The notes under the pieces: generated by a model
Database searches by the model: none
What the model saw: the letters and a program-made list of their open reading frames with translations, nothing else
Told to the model about the DNA's origin: nothing
In this document: piece by piece, positions 52,418 to 61,449 of the stretch
Layout of the letters: each line of letters opens with the position of its first letter
Numbering within the stretch: position 1 is the first letter of the stretch
Made by a program: the position numbers and the translations under genes
DNA from: Bacillota bacterium
Lineage (GTDB): Bacteria > Bacillota > Clostridia > Christensenellales > JAEXRW01
Direction of reading: 5' to 3'
Assembly: GCA_023454175.1 (NCBI GenBank)
Contig: JAEXRW010000033.1
Span: forward strand, 40,400 to 104,399
Length of the DNA stretch: 64,000 bases

Positions 52418-54589
52418 ATGAAAACGAAGCGTATCCTGAAGGTTATCGTCACGTCGCTCGTCTGCCTCGCCCTCGTCGTCCCTGTCTTCCGGGTGGCTGG
52501 GGCCATCGTACCTGTCGTCACCCTTGCGGAGAATCCGCAGCTGTACAATATGCTCCACAGTTACGCCCCCACCGAGATCGATCCGGGCGGAACAGGCGAG
52601 ATCTACTACAATGAGCTGCAGAGTTATACTGCGGGCGGCTCGGGCATCATGAACCTCTGGGGGGATGGTCTCAGCGATGACCAGAAACTCACCAGCATCG
52701 AGGGGCTCCAGTACCTCACCCAGATCACCAACCTGAACCTCCGGCATAACCGGATCACGGATATCACGCCCCTGCACGCGCTGCAGCAGCTCCAGCAGCT
52801 CAATATTTCATACAATAGTATTTCGGATATCGCCCCGCTGGGGACCATGGCCAACCTCCATTTGCTCAGCGTGGACAACAACCTGCTTACGACCCTGAGT
52901 TCCTCCGTGCACATGAGTTCCACCGGGACCAATTATCTGGGGGTCCAGAATAATTACCTCACGCGGGCAGGCCTGCTGCCGCTGACAGGGGATACGACCA
53001 TAGACCTTGTTTATGCCCAGGGCAATTTCATGGACCCCTCGGCGGACCTGGGCGGTATCCTCGCCAAACCCGGCGCCGGCATAGCGCATAATGACCAGAT
53101 CCGGCTGAATGTCGCTTGGAACGGCAATAGCCTCGGCACGCCGGATTCCCCGGGTTCAGCGGGGCATTACTATGGTTCGGACATATCCTACGTGGGCGTG
53201 CATGATGTCACCGCCGGCCTTACGTTCATGGGCTGGGATCTTCCCGGCGGCGGGGATCTGGATTTCCCCTGCAATACCGCTCCGCCGCCTGCCAATATCA
53301 CGCTTGCGCCGCCCCTTCCCGCAGGGGTCTCCAATGTTGATTTCTCCGCCGAAACGGCAGATCTCACATTCAATGCCGTTTATGCCCATAGTAATGCCGA
53401 CCTCGACGGCCCGGGCAATAATCGGGGCACGGTCGTTTATAACGCTTCCACCCTGCATTACGACATAACGCTGGATCCGTGGGACAGGAACGTCACGCTG
53501 CACCCGGATCCGGTGGAGGCGCATGCCACCTACACGATCAATGGCATATCAGCCGCCTCCAAGACGTTTGACTGCAGCCCCGGGATCCCTGTAAATGTCA
53601 CCATCGTGGTCACGGCACAGGATCGGATACACACCCGCACCTATACCGTCACCATCAGGCGCACCCAGCCCGCGTACGGCAAACTTGCGGGGTTCACATT
53701 TACGCCGGCAGGTTCCGTCTTGAGCTTCAAGGACTCGCATGGCGTTTCGGGGTTCCGCCCCACGGCGCTGCGCTACACGCTCACGCTCGATGAATATACC
53801 AGTGCCGTTACCATCACGCCTGAAAAGGGATATAATGCGGACCGCGTATCCCCCGCCTCCCGTACCGTGACGCTGCGGCACAAGGGGGATTCCAAGACCG
53901 TTTCCTTCACCGTCCGTTCGGGCATTGATCGCAGGTATGCCACCACCTATACCATCAAGGTCGTCCGTTCAAAGAGCGCCACCGCGGCCCTGCAGTATAT
54001 CAAAGTCAGCCCTCCCGGCGGTACAGTTTCCGGCTTCAGCAGTTCTGATTACGGCCCGTACACGGTAGCGCTTGCATGGACACGTTCCGCCGCCACAGTG
54101 AAGGCAAAGGCTGTGGAACCGGGCAGCAAGGTATACATGGGCCTCTCCACCAGTTCTCTCAGGCGCACCACCTCCCGCACGTTCACGCTCCGCCGCCCCG
54201 GTGATGTGAAGGATGTCATCGTCAGGGTCGTATCGCCCAATGGCAGTACGACGCATCAATACGTCGTCAGGCTCAAGCGCGCTCCCGCGCCCGCCGATGC
54301 CACACTCTCATATATCAAGGTAAACGGTACGCCGCTATCCGGTTTTGCCCCCTCCATGCCGGATTATGCGCTCCTGGCCCCGGCAAACAAGTCTTATGCC
54401 ACCGTAAAGGTAGCAGTGAACGAACCGCATGCCACCGTGAAGATCAATGGTCACCGCGTCAAGTCATATACGGTGCGCGGCCTGGTGACGGGCGTGCCGA
54501 AACGTGTTACGATCCAGGTCAGGGCGGCCGATGGTGTCACGGTCCTGACCTACCACGTGGATATCACGCGCGCCTGGCCCACCTTCTAA
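52418..54589 (+). CDS. Surface protein with leucine-rich repeats and cadherin-like modules
   Basis: The 723-residue protein has a signal peptide (helix LKVIVTSLVCLALVVPVF), then internalin-like LRRs of 22 residues from about 85 (LTQITNLNLRHNRITDITPL, LQQLQQLNISYNSISDIAPL). A middle region follows, then three or four cadherin-like beta-sandwich modules of the PF12733 type from about 325 on, each with a YT.T....A.V pattern and a final TYTI.V.R. No LPXTG or membrane anchor is seen. The likely role is adhesion. ATG 52418 has AAGGAG at seven bases; an upstream extension lacks one. Confidence 0.85.
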   Translation: MKTKRILKVIVTSLVCLALVVPVFRVAGAIVPVVTLAENPQLYNMLHSYAPTEIDPGGTGEIYYNELQSYTAGGSGIMNLWGDGLSDDQKLTSIEGLQYLTQITNLNLRHNRITDITPLHALQQLQQLNISYNSISDIAPLGTMANLHLLSVDNNLLTTLSSSVHMSSTGTNYLGVQNNYLTRAGLLPLTGDTTIDLVYAQGNFMDPSADLGGILAKPGAGIAHNDQIRLNVAWNGNSLGTPDSPGSAGHYYGSDISYVGVHDVTAGLTFMGWDLPGGGDLDFPCNTAPPPANITLAPPLPAGVSNVDFSAETADLTFNAVYAHSNADLDGPGNNRGTVVYNASTLHYDITLDPWDRNVTLHPDPVEAHATYTINGISAASKTFDCSPGIPVNVTIVVTAQDRIHTRTYTVTIRRTQPAYGKLAGFTFTPAGSVLSFKDSHGVSGFRPTALRYTLTLDEYTSAVTITPEKGYNADRVSPASRTVTLRHKGDSKTVSFTVRSGIDRRYATTYTIKVVRSKSATAALQYIKVSPPGGTVSGFSSSDYGPYTVALAWTRSAATVKAKAVEPGSKVYMGLSTSSLRRTTSRTFTLRRPGDVKDVIVRVVSPNGSTTHQYVVRLKRAPAPADATLSYIKVNGTPLSGFAPSMPDYALLAPANKSYATVKVAVNEPHATVKINGHRVKSYTVRGLVTGVPKRVTIQVRAADGVTVLTYHVDITRAWPTF

Positions 54590-54602
54590 ATCGTTTCCAT
54601 CA

Positions 54603-54637
54603 CAGGCCCCCGCGTCCTTTGGATGCGGGGGCTTTTT
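54603..54637 (+). terminator. Terminator of the LRR/cadherin-like gene
   Basis: GCCCCCGC/GCGGGGGC-type arms are followed by TTTTTT, 12-14 bp past the stop codon. Confidence 0.9.
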
Positions 54638-54764
54638 TGCATATATTCCCCACGTCGTTTTCAGTCGTTTTTTGACAACGCCCGCTGCGCCCCGTTATAA
54701 TGGATGCATCATCTTTGCAGACGATCCTGTCCTGGTATTATTTAATATTCTCGGGGGTAGCCAG

Positions 54765-56081
54765 ATGAAGTCAAAACCTACCCTGCAGGAAATGCTCGAG
54801 CGAAAGCATATGAAAAAGCCGCCCGCGCTCATCTATCTCCTGCTGATCAGTATCTGGAAGCTGCTTTTCTTTAAAAAGCTGGGCGTTCATATTACCTACA
54901 AAGTCCGCCCGTCGAAGGATAAGGATCCCTATGTCCTCATCAGCAACCACGCCTCCCGCGTGGATTACCTCTACACCGCCCCTGCCGTCCTCCCCCACAG
55001 GCTGAATTATGTCGTGGGGTACAATGAATTCTTCCGTTCCCACCTCTACGGCATTTTTTCCCTCATGCAGGTCATCCCGAAGCGGAATTTTACCCCCGAT
55101 CTGCACACCATCCGGGAGATCATTCGGATCATCCGCATGGGCGGGCATGTCTGCATATTCCCTGAAGGGATGAGTTCCATCTCGGGCGGCGCTCAGGCCT
55201 GCGCCATTGGCAGCGGCAAGCTGCTGAAGCATCTGGGCGTGACGGTGTACTATACGAAGATCGCCGGCGGCTATATGACCAATACCAAGCATTGCCTGGA
55301 TGACCGTCCGGGCCGGGTGGAGGTCGTTGTGGACAGGCTTTTCACGCCCGAAGAACTGGGACGGCTGGGCGCGGACGAGATCCAGGAGACGTTGAACAGG
55401 GTCCTGGCCCATGACGATTATATCTGGAATAAGCAAGCCCGTGTCCGCTTCAATGGCCGGGGAGAAATGGCGAAGAACCTGCATGACATGCTCTATCTCT
55501 GCCCCCGGTGCGGCGCGCTTTATACCATGCGCGGGGAAGGCGATGTCATCCGCTGTGAAGCGTGCGGCAATGGCGCCACAGTGAATGAATATTACGACCT
55601 GATCCCGCTGGATGATACCTGCGTCATCCCCGGGACCATCTCGCACTGGTATGCCATGGAATGTGAAAAGGCCAGGGCGGATGTAAAGGATCCCGGCTTC
55701 CTGTTCAGTGGGAAGGTGGAGTTGGGCACCCTCCCCAAATACAAGCGGCTCGATAAAGGCGCTACGGCCATCATCACCGGTGAAGGGGTCCTGTCCCTGT
55801 CCCGCGATGGACTGGTTTATGAAGGGACCCGGGACGGCGCGCCGTACAGTTTCAGGCTCTCCACCGACGCCGTCCCCACCTATGGGATCTGCACGGATAT
55901 CACACGGTTTTATACGTTCTACCAGCGTGAATTTCATGAATTCTACCCCGAGCGGAAAGATACGATGCGCTGGCTCCATCTCACCGAGGCGATGCACAGG
56001 GCCAACGGCGGGAAATGGAAGGAAAAGATATCCTCACAGACCCCTTGCGCGTATGAATCATCTATAATGAAGCAAAAGTGA
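54765..56081 (+). CDS. PlsC-type acyltransferase with zinc-ribbon-like extension
   Basis: The 438-residue protein begins with a membrane-close helix and has the acyltransferase motifs NHASRVD (HX4D, about residue 63) and CIFPEGMSSISGG, as in 1-acylglycerol-3-phosphate acyltransferases. After about residue 245 it carries CPRCGALYTMRGEGDVIRCE and CGNGATVNEY, a zinc-ribbon-like pair, then a 150-residue domain I do not recognise. That extension is not part of standard PlsC proteins. I start at ATG 54765 with a GGGGGTAG site. It probably acts at the inner membrane face in phospholipid synthesis. Confidence 0.8.
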   Translation: MKSKPTLQEMLERKHMKKPPALIYLLLISIWKLLFFKKLGVHITYKVRPSKDKDPYVLISNHASRVDYLYTAPAVLPHRLNYVVGYNEFFRSHLYGIFSLMQVIPKRNFTPDLHTIREIIRIIRMGGHVCIFPEGMSSISGGAQACAIGSGKLLKHLGVTVYYTKIAGGYMTNTKHCLDDRPGRVEVVVDRLFTPEELGRLGADEIQETLNRVLAHDDYIWNKQARVRFNGRGEMAKNLHDMLYLCPRCGALYTMRGEGDVIRCEACGNGATVNEYYDLIPLDDTCVIPGTISHWYAMECEKARADVKDPGFLFSGKVELGTLPKYKRLDKGATAIITGEGVLSLSRDGLVYEGTRDGAPYSFRLSTDAVPTYGICTDITRFYTFYQREFHEFYPERKDTMRWLHLTEAMHRANGGKWKEKISSQTPCAYESSIMKQK

Positions 56082-56174
56082 CTTACAGTAAAGGGGCAGC
56101 ATGCGGTTTGTGCGTATGCTGCCCTTATTTGATATAATGGTTAATTCATCAAACTCCAAGCCATTCCTTTAATA

Positions 56175-57326
56175 TTAGTCTGCTTGTATAGTGCTTTTTT
56201 GCATCACATCTCCAAGCATGATCTGCATGAATTTTTCAGGCTCCTCAAACATCGGGCTGTGCGCGGACTGCTCCAACGTGTAAAACCCTTTCACCGGCGC
56301 CTGCAGGCTCTCCAAATAGGCTTTTGAAAGATCATAATTCACCGTGTAATCGTATCTGCCGCTGATGAAATAGGCGGGGATCTTCAGTGTTGGGACCTTG
56401 GCCGCCAGGTCCGTGGAGAAGAGCTCGTCCAGCAGTATGGTACCGCTTCGAAGAAACGCCTTCGCTTTCCATACGGTCAGTTTTTCCCCCAGCGTATAGG
56501 CCTTGCATCCGAAAACGGGGAGGAAGATGCCCGTGAGGACCGATTTCATATCGTGCATGGTGCCGATGCCGAGTTCGTGCATGGTTTCGTCCCGCAGCAT
56601 GGACACGAAAAACGAACGGACTGCGGTGTCTGATTCCAGTACAGGGTAGTCTTGGAGCCTTTTTACCATCGCCTCGTTTTCAGCGGCTTTATATTGCTCC
56701 AGCATGTACCTGTAGGCCAGCCTCTCGGATTCGGCCATTTGGGATATCTGCCCTATGCCGATATAAGCGTGGTACAGTTCCGGTGCCTTTGCAGCCGCCT
56801 GGATGCCGATGTATGAACCCCAGGAATGCGCCATCAGGTAGACCTTGTTCTGGCCGAAACGCTCCCGCAGATAATTTGTGACCTCTATTGCATCGGATAC
56901 GAGCTGTTCCGTGCTGATGCTCTCAGGGGAGATTTCCGGGTTGTAGGATAAGCCTGTGCCGCGTTGTTCCCAGTAGCATACGGTAAAGGCATCCTCCAGC
57001 CCTGTCGGGTACTTTTCGCTGAGAAAGTACTCCGGCATCCCCGGCCCCCCATGCAGGAAAAGCACTACCGGGTTATTGACGTTTTTCCCTTTTATGAACA
57101 TTCCCTGCTCAGCGCCGCCGATATTTATTGTGATCTTTTCCGAGATGCTGCCAGCAAGTGGTTTCCTGTTTTGATCCAGATAGGCCTCTGGTTTGCCCGG
57201 GCTGATGATCAGGAGGATACCCGTCAGGACCAGTATGCACCCGATCAGGGATGCCGCCAGGATGAGCATGATTTTTACCACCCTTCTGCTGTTTGGTTTT
57301 TTGGGTTTGCTTTGATTGTCTTTCAT
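56175..57326 (-). CDS. Alpha/beta hydrolase, proline-iminopeptidase-like, membrane-anchored
   Basis: The 383-residue protein has an N-terminal anchor helix (about residues 16-42) and an alpha/beta hydrolase fold. The oxyanion motif is FLHGGPGMPEY (about 90), the nucleophile Ser is in YLMAHSWGSYIGIQ (about 165), and the acid and base are in FISGRYDYTVN and LEQSAHSPMFEEPEKF. HGGPG is typical for proline iminopeptidase and related S33 peptidases. It follows the TetR gene by 30 bp in the same direction, so it is the likely target of that regulator. Confidence 0.85.
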   Translation of the reverse strand: MKDNQSKPKKPNSRRVVKIMLILAASLIGCILVLTGILLIISPGKPEAYLDQNRKPLAGSISEKITINIGGAEQGMFIKGKNVNNPVVLFLHGGPGMPEYFLSEKYPTGLEDAFTVCYWEQRGTGLSYNPEISPESISTEQLVSDAIEVTNYLRERFGQNKVYLMAHSWGSYIGIQAAAKAPELYHAYIGIGQISQMAESERLAYRYMLEQYKAAENEAMVKRLQDYPVLESDTAVRSFFVSMLRDETMHELGIGTMHDMKSVLTGIFLPVFGCKAYTLGEKLTVWKAKAFLRSGTILLDELFSTDLAAKVPTLKIPAYFISGRYDYTVNYDLSKAYLESLQAPVKGFYTLEQSAHSPMFEEPEKFMQIMLGDVMQKSTIQAD

Positions 57327-57356
57327 TTTTGTGCTCCTGTTTATATAAATTAAATT

Positions 57357-57941
57357 TTATTTGTTCCAGATGATGTCGACGATTTTGCTTTCCCAGTCCT
57401 TGTCATAGCGGACGTTCTTCATTGTTGCGATAGATGCAAGGCCATGTACCGTCGCCCATAATGCGATGATCATATCCTGCATTTTTTCCTTTCCCATTCC
57501 GGCATTTCCGAAGATGCGGGAGATCATCGTCTTTAGCAGTTCATAAGGAGGGAAGTTCTTTGATCCGTCCGCATCCAGGTCCAGATCTACCGTCATAAAG
57601 GGTTGGGAAAATAGAAACTGGAAATACTGTGGATTTTTTATAAAGAAAAGCACATAGCTTTTGCCCATTTGGATCAATACACATGGGTCATTTGGGTCTG
57701 GGCAGGACTCTATCGCATGGTTGAGGACTCCCATGAATTGTTTGATCACGTGATCCTGCATCGCCAGCAATAGCTCTTCCTTGTTTTGAAAATGGCTGTA
57801 GGGCGCGCTCTGGCTCACCCCGCACAGGGTACATACTTTTCGCAGCGAAAGTTGCTCGATTCCCTTTTGATTGATGAGTTCGATTCCTGCCTCGATCAGG
57901 CTGGTCCGTAGGTTCCCGTGGTGATAAGGTTTGCTCGTCAT
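57357..57941 (-). CDS. TetR/AcrR-family transcriptional regulator
   Basis: The 194-residue protein begins MTSKPYHHGNLRTSLIEAGI and has the TetR N-terminal HTH: GIEQLSLRKVCTLCGVSQSA then PYSHFQNKEELLLAM. The C-terminal domain, with a ligand pocket of unknown specificity, ends at about 194. ATG 57941 has GAGGTGG before it. The promoter in front is covered by two operator-like palindromes, so autoregulation is very likely, and the hydrolase gene downstream should be in the same transcript. Confidence 0.9.
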   Translation of the reverse strand: MTSKPYHHGNLRTSLIEAGIELINQKGIEQLSLRKVCTLCGVSQSAPYSHFQNKEELLLAMQDHVIKQFMGVLNHAIESCPDPNDPCVLIQMGKSYVLFFIKNPQYFQFLFSQPFMTVDLDLDADGSKNFPPYELLKTMISRIFGNAGMGKEKMQDMIIALWATVHGLASIATMKNVRYDKDWESKIVDIIWNK

Positions 57942-57954
57942 TTGAACCACCTCA

Positions 57955-58006
57955 TATCTTAACGCTGTCAAGATCATACCACAGGTATCTTAACACTGTC
58001 AAGATA
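57955..58006 (-). promoter_or_regulatory. TetR promoter with two 21-bp operator palindromes
   Basis: On the minus strand TTGACA (58002-57997) and TATGAT (57978-57973) are 18 bp apart. Two nearly identical 21-bp palindromes, with arms TATCTT/AAGATA, lie at 57955-57975 and 57986-58006, 31 bp (about three helix turns) centre to centre. The upstream one contains the -35 and the downstream one overlaps the -10 and start region. Confidence 0.8.
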
Positions 58007-58185
58007 CTTGTGATATTTTCTTTTTGACGTTTTCTCGTGTGCGGGTCCGGTTATCTTCAGTATTTTAGGTGCCGTTATATAGATCGTCGCTCATTCTTTT
58101 CACCCATTGTATGGCCCCCCTGTCAGTAGCGGCATGCAATACTGCTTCAGGCTTGGATGTGATATCGTTAATCTGAAAAAGCGTT

Positions 58186-58491
58186 TTGAATGGCCTTTGT
58201 CCCTTCCGGCGCATACTAAGCGTTCGGGAGGTGGCCGCCATCGCTACAGCCAGCCTGGTATCCGGTATCATCGCGTTCATTCTTTCCAATATCAGTTTCA
58301 TCCCCGGCATCCGGATGCTTTCCTACCTTGCCTTTGCTTCAGGCGTATTGGGCGTGGTATGGGGGCTGATGTCCCTGCGCAGCTGCAAACGGCACGCCCG
58401 CCACACCGGCCGGTCCATCTGGGGTATCGTCCTTTCCATCTTTGCGCTCGTCGAATCGGTCGTCAGTATCATCGTCACCCGCTCGTATTAG
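58186..58491 (+). CDS. Small two-helix membrane protein (DUF4190-like)
   Basis: The 101-residue protein has two or three hydrophobic segments (about 18-38, 43-62 and 80-98) joined by LRSCKRHARHTGRSI. It resembles the small protein at 13639-13935 in length and helix order. The start is uncertain: ATG 58186 has no clear ribosome binding site, and a GTG within GAGGTGGCC near 58228 is an alternative. It is divergent from the TetR gene. Confidence 0.55.
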   Translation: MNGLCPFRRILSVREVAAIATASLVSGIIAFILSNISFIPGIRMLSYLAFASGVLGVVWGLMSLRSCKRHARHTGRSIWGIVLSIFALVESVVSIIVTRSY

Positions 58492-58740
58492 CATCATATC
58501 CGGCTTTAAACCGGGGCGTAAAGTCCACCGTGGTTTATCAAATGCCTGTCCTCCTGCTCATGATCGTGTATGAATCGTTCCAAACAATAACTCCTTTTAT
58601 CCGCTCCGGATGTATTCTTGTCATCCGCCTTTTTGTATCGTAATTTTACATGCTGCCTGTGGTCGTTTGTAACCTTTTAATGTAGTCATTCGTAAAATGT
58701 AATAAAAAACGACCGTATGGTAGTAAAGGAGATTTTACTT

Positions 58741-59961
58741 ATGGATAATTTGCCGGAAAATTGCCACCCGATAGTCTGTTGCTGTCCCACCGGTCCCACT
58801 GGTCCTACTGGTCCGGCAGGTCCCACCGGCCCAACTGGTCCTAAAGGGGCTACGGGTGCAACAGGGCCGCAAGGGCCTATTGGCCCAATAGGTCCTGCAG
58901 GCCCCACAGGTGCTGCAGGTGCCACGGGTGCAAATGGTGCTACAGGCGCCACAGGCGCGCAGGGTCCGCAGGGATCCACCGGTCCCACAGGGCCTCAAGG
59001 GATACAGGGTATTCAAGGCCCGGCAGGTCCCATTGGCCCGACTGGTCCGCAGGGGAATCAAGGTATTCAGGGTCCGATTGGCCCCATAGGCCCCACAGGC
59101 CCGCAGGGGAATCAGGGTCCGCAGGGCGCCACCGGTGCAACAGGAGCCCAGGGTCCTATCGGCCCGACGGGTCCGCAGGGTACCCAGGGTCCGCAAGGCC
59201 CCGCTGGCCCCATTGGCCCGACTGGTCCGCAGGGGAACCAGGGTATTCAGGGTCCGATTGGCCCCATAGGTCCCACAGGCCCGCAGGGAAACCAGGGTCC
59301 GCAAGGCCCGACGGGCGCTGCAGGTGCACAGGGTCCCATTGGTCCGACTGGACCGCAGGGCAGTCAGGGCATTCAGGGTCCCATCGGTCCCACAGGTCCT
59401 CAGGGGGCTCAGGGATTGCAGGGTCCGGCTGGCGCCACCGGTGCGGCAGGTCCCGCGGGTCCGACCGGTAACACTGGCTCCACAGGCCCCACGGGTCCCA
59501 CGGGCCCGGCGCTGAACCAGGGTTTGCAGATCATCAGCACCAATCCGCCCCAGGGTGGCTTCGTTGCAGTGCCGGATGGGACGGCCATACCCTTTGAGAC
59601 CGTCACGTTGCAGGTGGGCACGGATATCACCTACGATAACGTCAACCACCGCTTTACTTTCGCCTCTGCTGGCCTGTACTTTCTCAACTGGCATGTTTTT
59701 ACCGACCCCGGGCCTTTGCCCTTGGTCAATATGCTCATTTTCCTCGAAGATCTGCAGGGAAATGTGTATGGCAAATCTGGGTCAGCCATCAACACCAGGT
59801 CGAAGATCACCGGAGGTGTGCTCATCCAGGTCCCCGCGGGTGCGGTCCTGCATTTTGTGAATCGTTCGGGAGCGCAAATGAATGTGATTTCAGCAGTATC
59901 CTTGAACGGAGTCTCAAATTACTATTTCTCAGGCTCCATATCGGCGTTCAGGCTTGCGTAG
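58741..59961 (+). CDS. Collagen-like GXY-repeat protein with BclA-type C-terminal domain
   Basis: The 406-residue protein has a short Cys-rich head (CHPIVCCC), then about 240 residues of GXY collagen repeats (GPTGPTGPAG, GNQGIQGPIGPIGPTG) in near-identical blocks. The C-terminal 140 residues (GLQIISTNPPQGGFVAVPDG onwards) resemble the TNF-like trimerising domain of BclA, the exosporium hair protein of Bacillus spores. A role on the spore surface is likely. Blocks repeat at DNA level and can change copy number. ATG 58741 has AAAGGAG before it; the frame continues upstream to 58717 but without a site. Confidence 0.9.
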   Translation: MDNLPENCHPIVCCCPTGPTGPTGPAGPTGPTGPKGATGATGPQGPIGPIGPAGPTGAAGATGANGATGATGAQGPQGSTGPTGPQGIQGIQGPAGPIGPTGPQGNQGIQGPIGPIGPTGPQGNQGPQGATGATGAQGPIGPTGPQGTQGPQGPAGPIGPTGPQGNQGIQGPIGPIGPTGPQGNQGPQGPTGAAGAQGPIGPTGPQGSQGIQGPIGPTGPQGAQGLQGPAGATGAAGPAGPTGNTGSTGPTGPTGPALNQGLQIISTNPPQGGFVAVPDGTAIPFETVTLQVGTDITYDNVNHRFTFASAGLYFLNWHVFTDPGPLPLVNMLIFLEDLQGNVYGKSGSAINTRSKITGGVLIQVPAGAVLHFVNRSGAQMNVISAVSLNGVSNYYFSGSISAFRLA

Positions 59962-59978
59962 ATGCCCGCTGATCTCCG

Positions 59979-60029
59979 GAAGCGTGCTGCCTGTGATGGT
60001 TCACGGGTAACGCGCTTCTTTTCTTTTTG
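59979..60029 (+). terminator. Candidate terminator of the collagen-like gene
   Basis: GAAGCG/CGCTTC arms with a large loop are followed by TTTTCTTTTT. Confidence 0.55.
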
Positions 60030-60119
60030 GAGCCCGGTCTCATCCGCGGCTTGCAATCACGCCTTTCTCCCGCCTGAATATATTGTTATCGTCCAATTTT
60101 TGATAGGAAGTGTTTTGCC

Positions 60120-61121
60120 ATGCCGCTTTTCTCCCCACCGCCGAGGAGCGCCCGTCCGGACCAGCAGGCGTCGGCGTCCTACGCTGCATATGCGCCAAAG
60201 CCATTTACGCTCGCACAGGCTCCAGAGACTTCTTCCGGGCTTTCTCCGGACCTCCCTGTGTTTGCGCCCGAGAAGCCGCCTGTAAAACCGCCCGTGATGC
60301 CGCCTCCGCCTCCGCCCGCAAAGCCGCCGGTGAAGCCTCCGCCTCCGCCTCCCCCCGTAAAGCCGCCCGTGAAACCGCCGCCTCCGCCCGAAAAACCGGA
60401 GGTAAAACCACCGCCTCCGCCACCTCCGCCTCCGCCGCCCTCGCCGCCGGAAAAACCCCCGTGCCCCGAGCAGGTGTGCGAGGTGACGGGCTGCGGCCTT
60501 ACGCTGGGCATGTGCGCCCCCCAGTTCAAGGCGATGAGCACCTTCGGTCCCCTCTGTTTGTCGGATTTCAGGGGCAAGTGGGTCATCTTCTTCTCCCACC
60601 CCGGGGATTTCACGCCCGTCTGCACCACCGAATTCATGGCCTTCTCCCAGGCCTGGTCGGATTTCAGGGACAGGAACGCGCAGCTGCTCGGCCTCTCGGT
60701 GGACAGCAACGCTTCCCACCTGGCCTGGGTGATGAATATCTACCGCAATACCGGCGTGGAGATACCCTTCCCCATCATCGATGACCGCTCGATGCACATC
60801 GCGAGGCTGTATTGCATGATCCATCCCGGTGTCAGTGATGTTTCCACCGTGCGCGCGGTCTTCTTCATAGACCCGGATCAGAAGATACGCGCCATCCTGC
60901 AGTACCCGCTTACCAATGGGCGCAACATCCAGGAGATCCTCCGCCTGCTGGATGCGCTGCAGACCACGGATAAATGCAAGGTCGCCACCCCCGCCAACTG
61001 GGTGCCGGGTGAAGCCGTCATCGTCCCTCCCCCGCAGACATGGAAAGGCGTGCAGGAGCGCGAAAGCGAAGGCTTTGCGTGCATCGACTGGTATCTTTGC
61101 TTCAAAAACATAGACAGATAA
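60120..61121 (+). CDS. 1-Cys-type peroxiredoxin with proline-rich N-terminal extension
   Basis: The 333-residue protein has an N-terminal part of about 120 residues, ending in a polyproline stretch (repeated KPPVKPPPPPP). A full peroxiredoxin domain follows: peroxidatic Cys in FFSHPGDFTPVCTTEF (about residue 163), then LGLSVDSNASHLAW, FPIIDD and RAVFFIDPDQKIRAILQYP. This is the Prx6/1-Cys type arrangement. No signal peptide is seen. A peroxiredoxin domain occurs in the spore-coat protein CotE of Clostridioides difficile, and the collagen-like gene lies next to it, so a spore-layer role is plausible. AGGAAG lies before the ATG. Confidence 0.88.
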   Translation: MPLFSPPPRSARPDQQASASYAAYAPKPFTLAQAPETSSGLSPDLPVFAPEKPPVKPPVMPPPPPPAKPPVKPPPPPPPVKPPVKPPPPPEKPEVKPPPPPPPPPPPSPPEKPPCPEQVCEVTGCGLTLGMCAPQFKAMSTFGPLCLSDFRGKWVIFFSHPGDFTPVCTTEFMAFSQAWSDFRDRNAQLLGLSVDSNASHLAWVMNIYRNTGVEIPFPIIDDRSMHIARLYCMIHPGVSDVSTVRAVFFIDPDQKIRAILQYPLTNGRNIQEILRLLDALQTTDKCKVATPANWVPGEAVIVPPPQTWKGVQERESEGFACIDWYLCFKNIDR

Positions 61122-61148
61122 ATAGTAAATGCGGATGTGCGGCCGCAG

Positions 61149-61190
61149 AAACGATCACCCCGTTTTTAAGCGGGGTGATCGTTCTTGTTT
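61149..61190 (+). terminator. Terminator of the peroxiredoxin gene
   Basis: A 13-bp perfect stem (AACGATCACCCCG and complement) with an 8-base loop is followed by CTTGTTT. Confidence 0.85.
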
Positions 61191-61367
61191 GTATTCACGT
61201 TCAGGCTGCATCTGCACCAGACGTCTGCCAGCAGTCGTTCTCTGCCTGTAATTCCGCATTGAACCATTACTGCCTGAATTTTTTCTCCTTGGATTAGATC
61301 CTTTACTGCTTCCACCTTCGTTGCGTGTAGTGGGTATACTGCCGCCTTTCTCCTTCCGCGTTTATGT

Positions 61368-61410
61368 AAAAAGAGTCTTTGGTACTTTATTGTATCAAGG
61401 ACTCTTTTTT
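61368..61410. terminator. Bidirectional terminator between the peroxiredoxin and galM genes
   Basis: AAAAAGAGTC/GACTCTTTTT arms with a partly paired loop lie between convergent genes, with A and T runs at both ends. It could serve galM on the minus strand. Confidence 0.7.
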
Positions 61411-61449
61411 ACTGTCTTTTTTTAATGCAGCACTACATGCGCCAATTTA

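Noticed and set aside
58735..59694. Minus-strand frame of 319 codons
   Set aside because: It is antisense to the collagen-like gene and only mirrors the GXY repeats.
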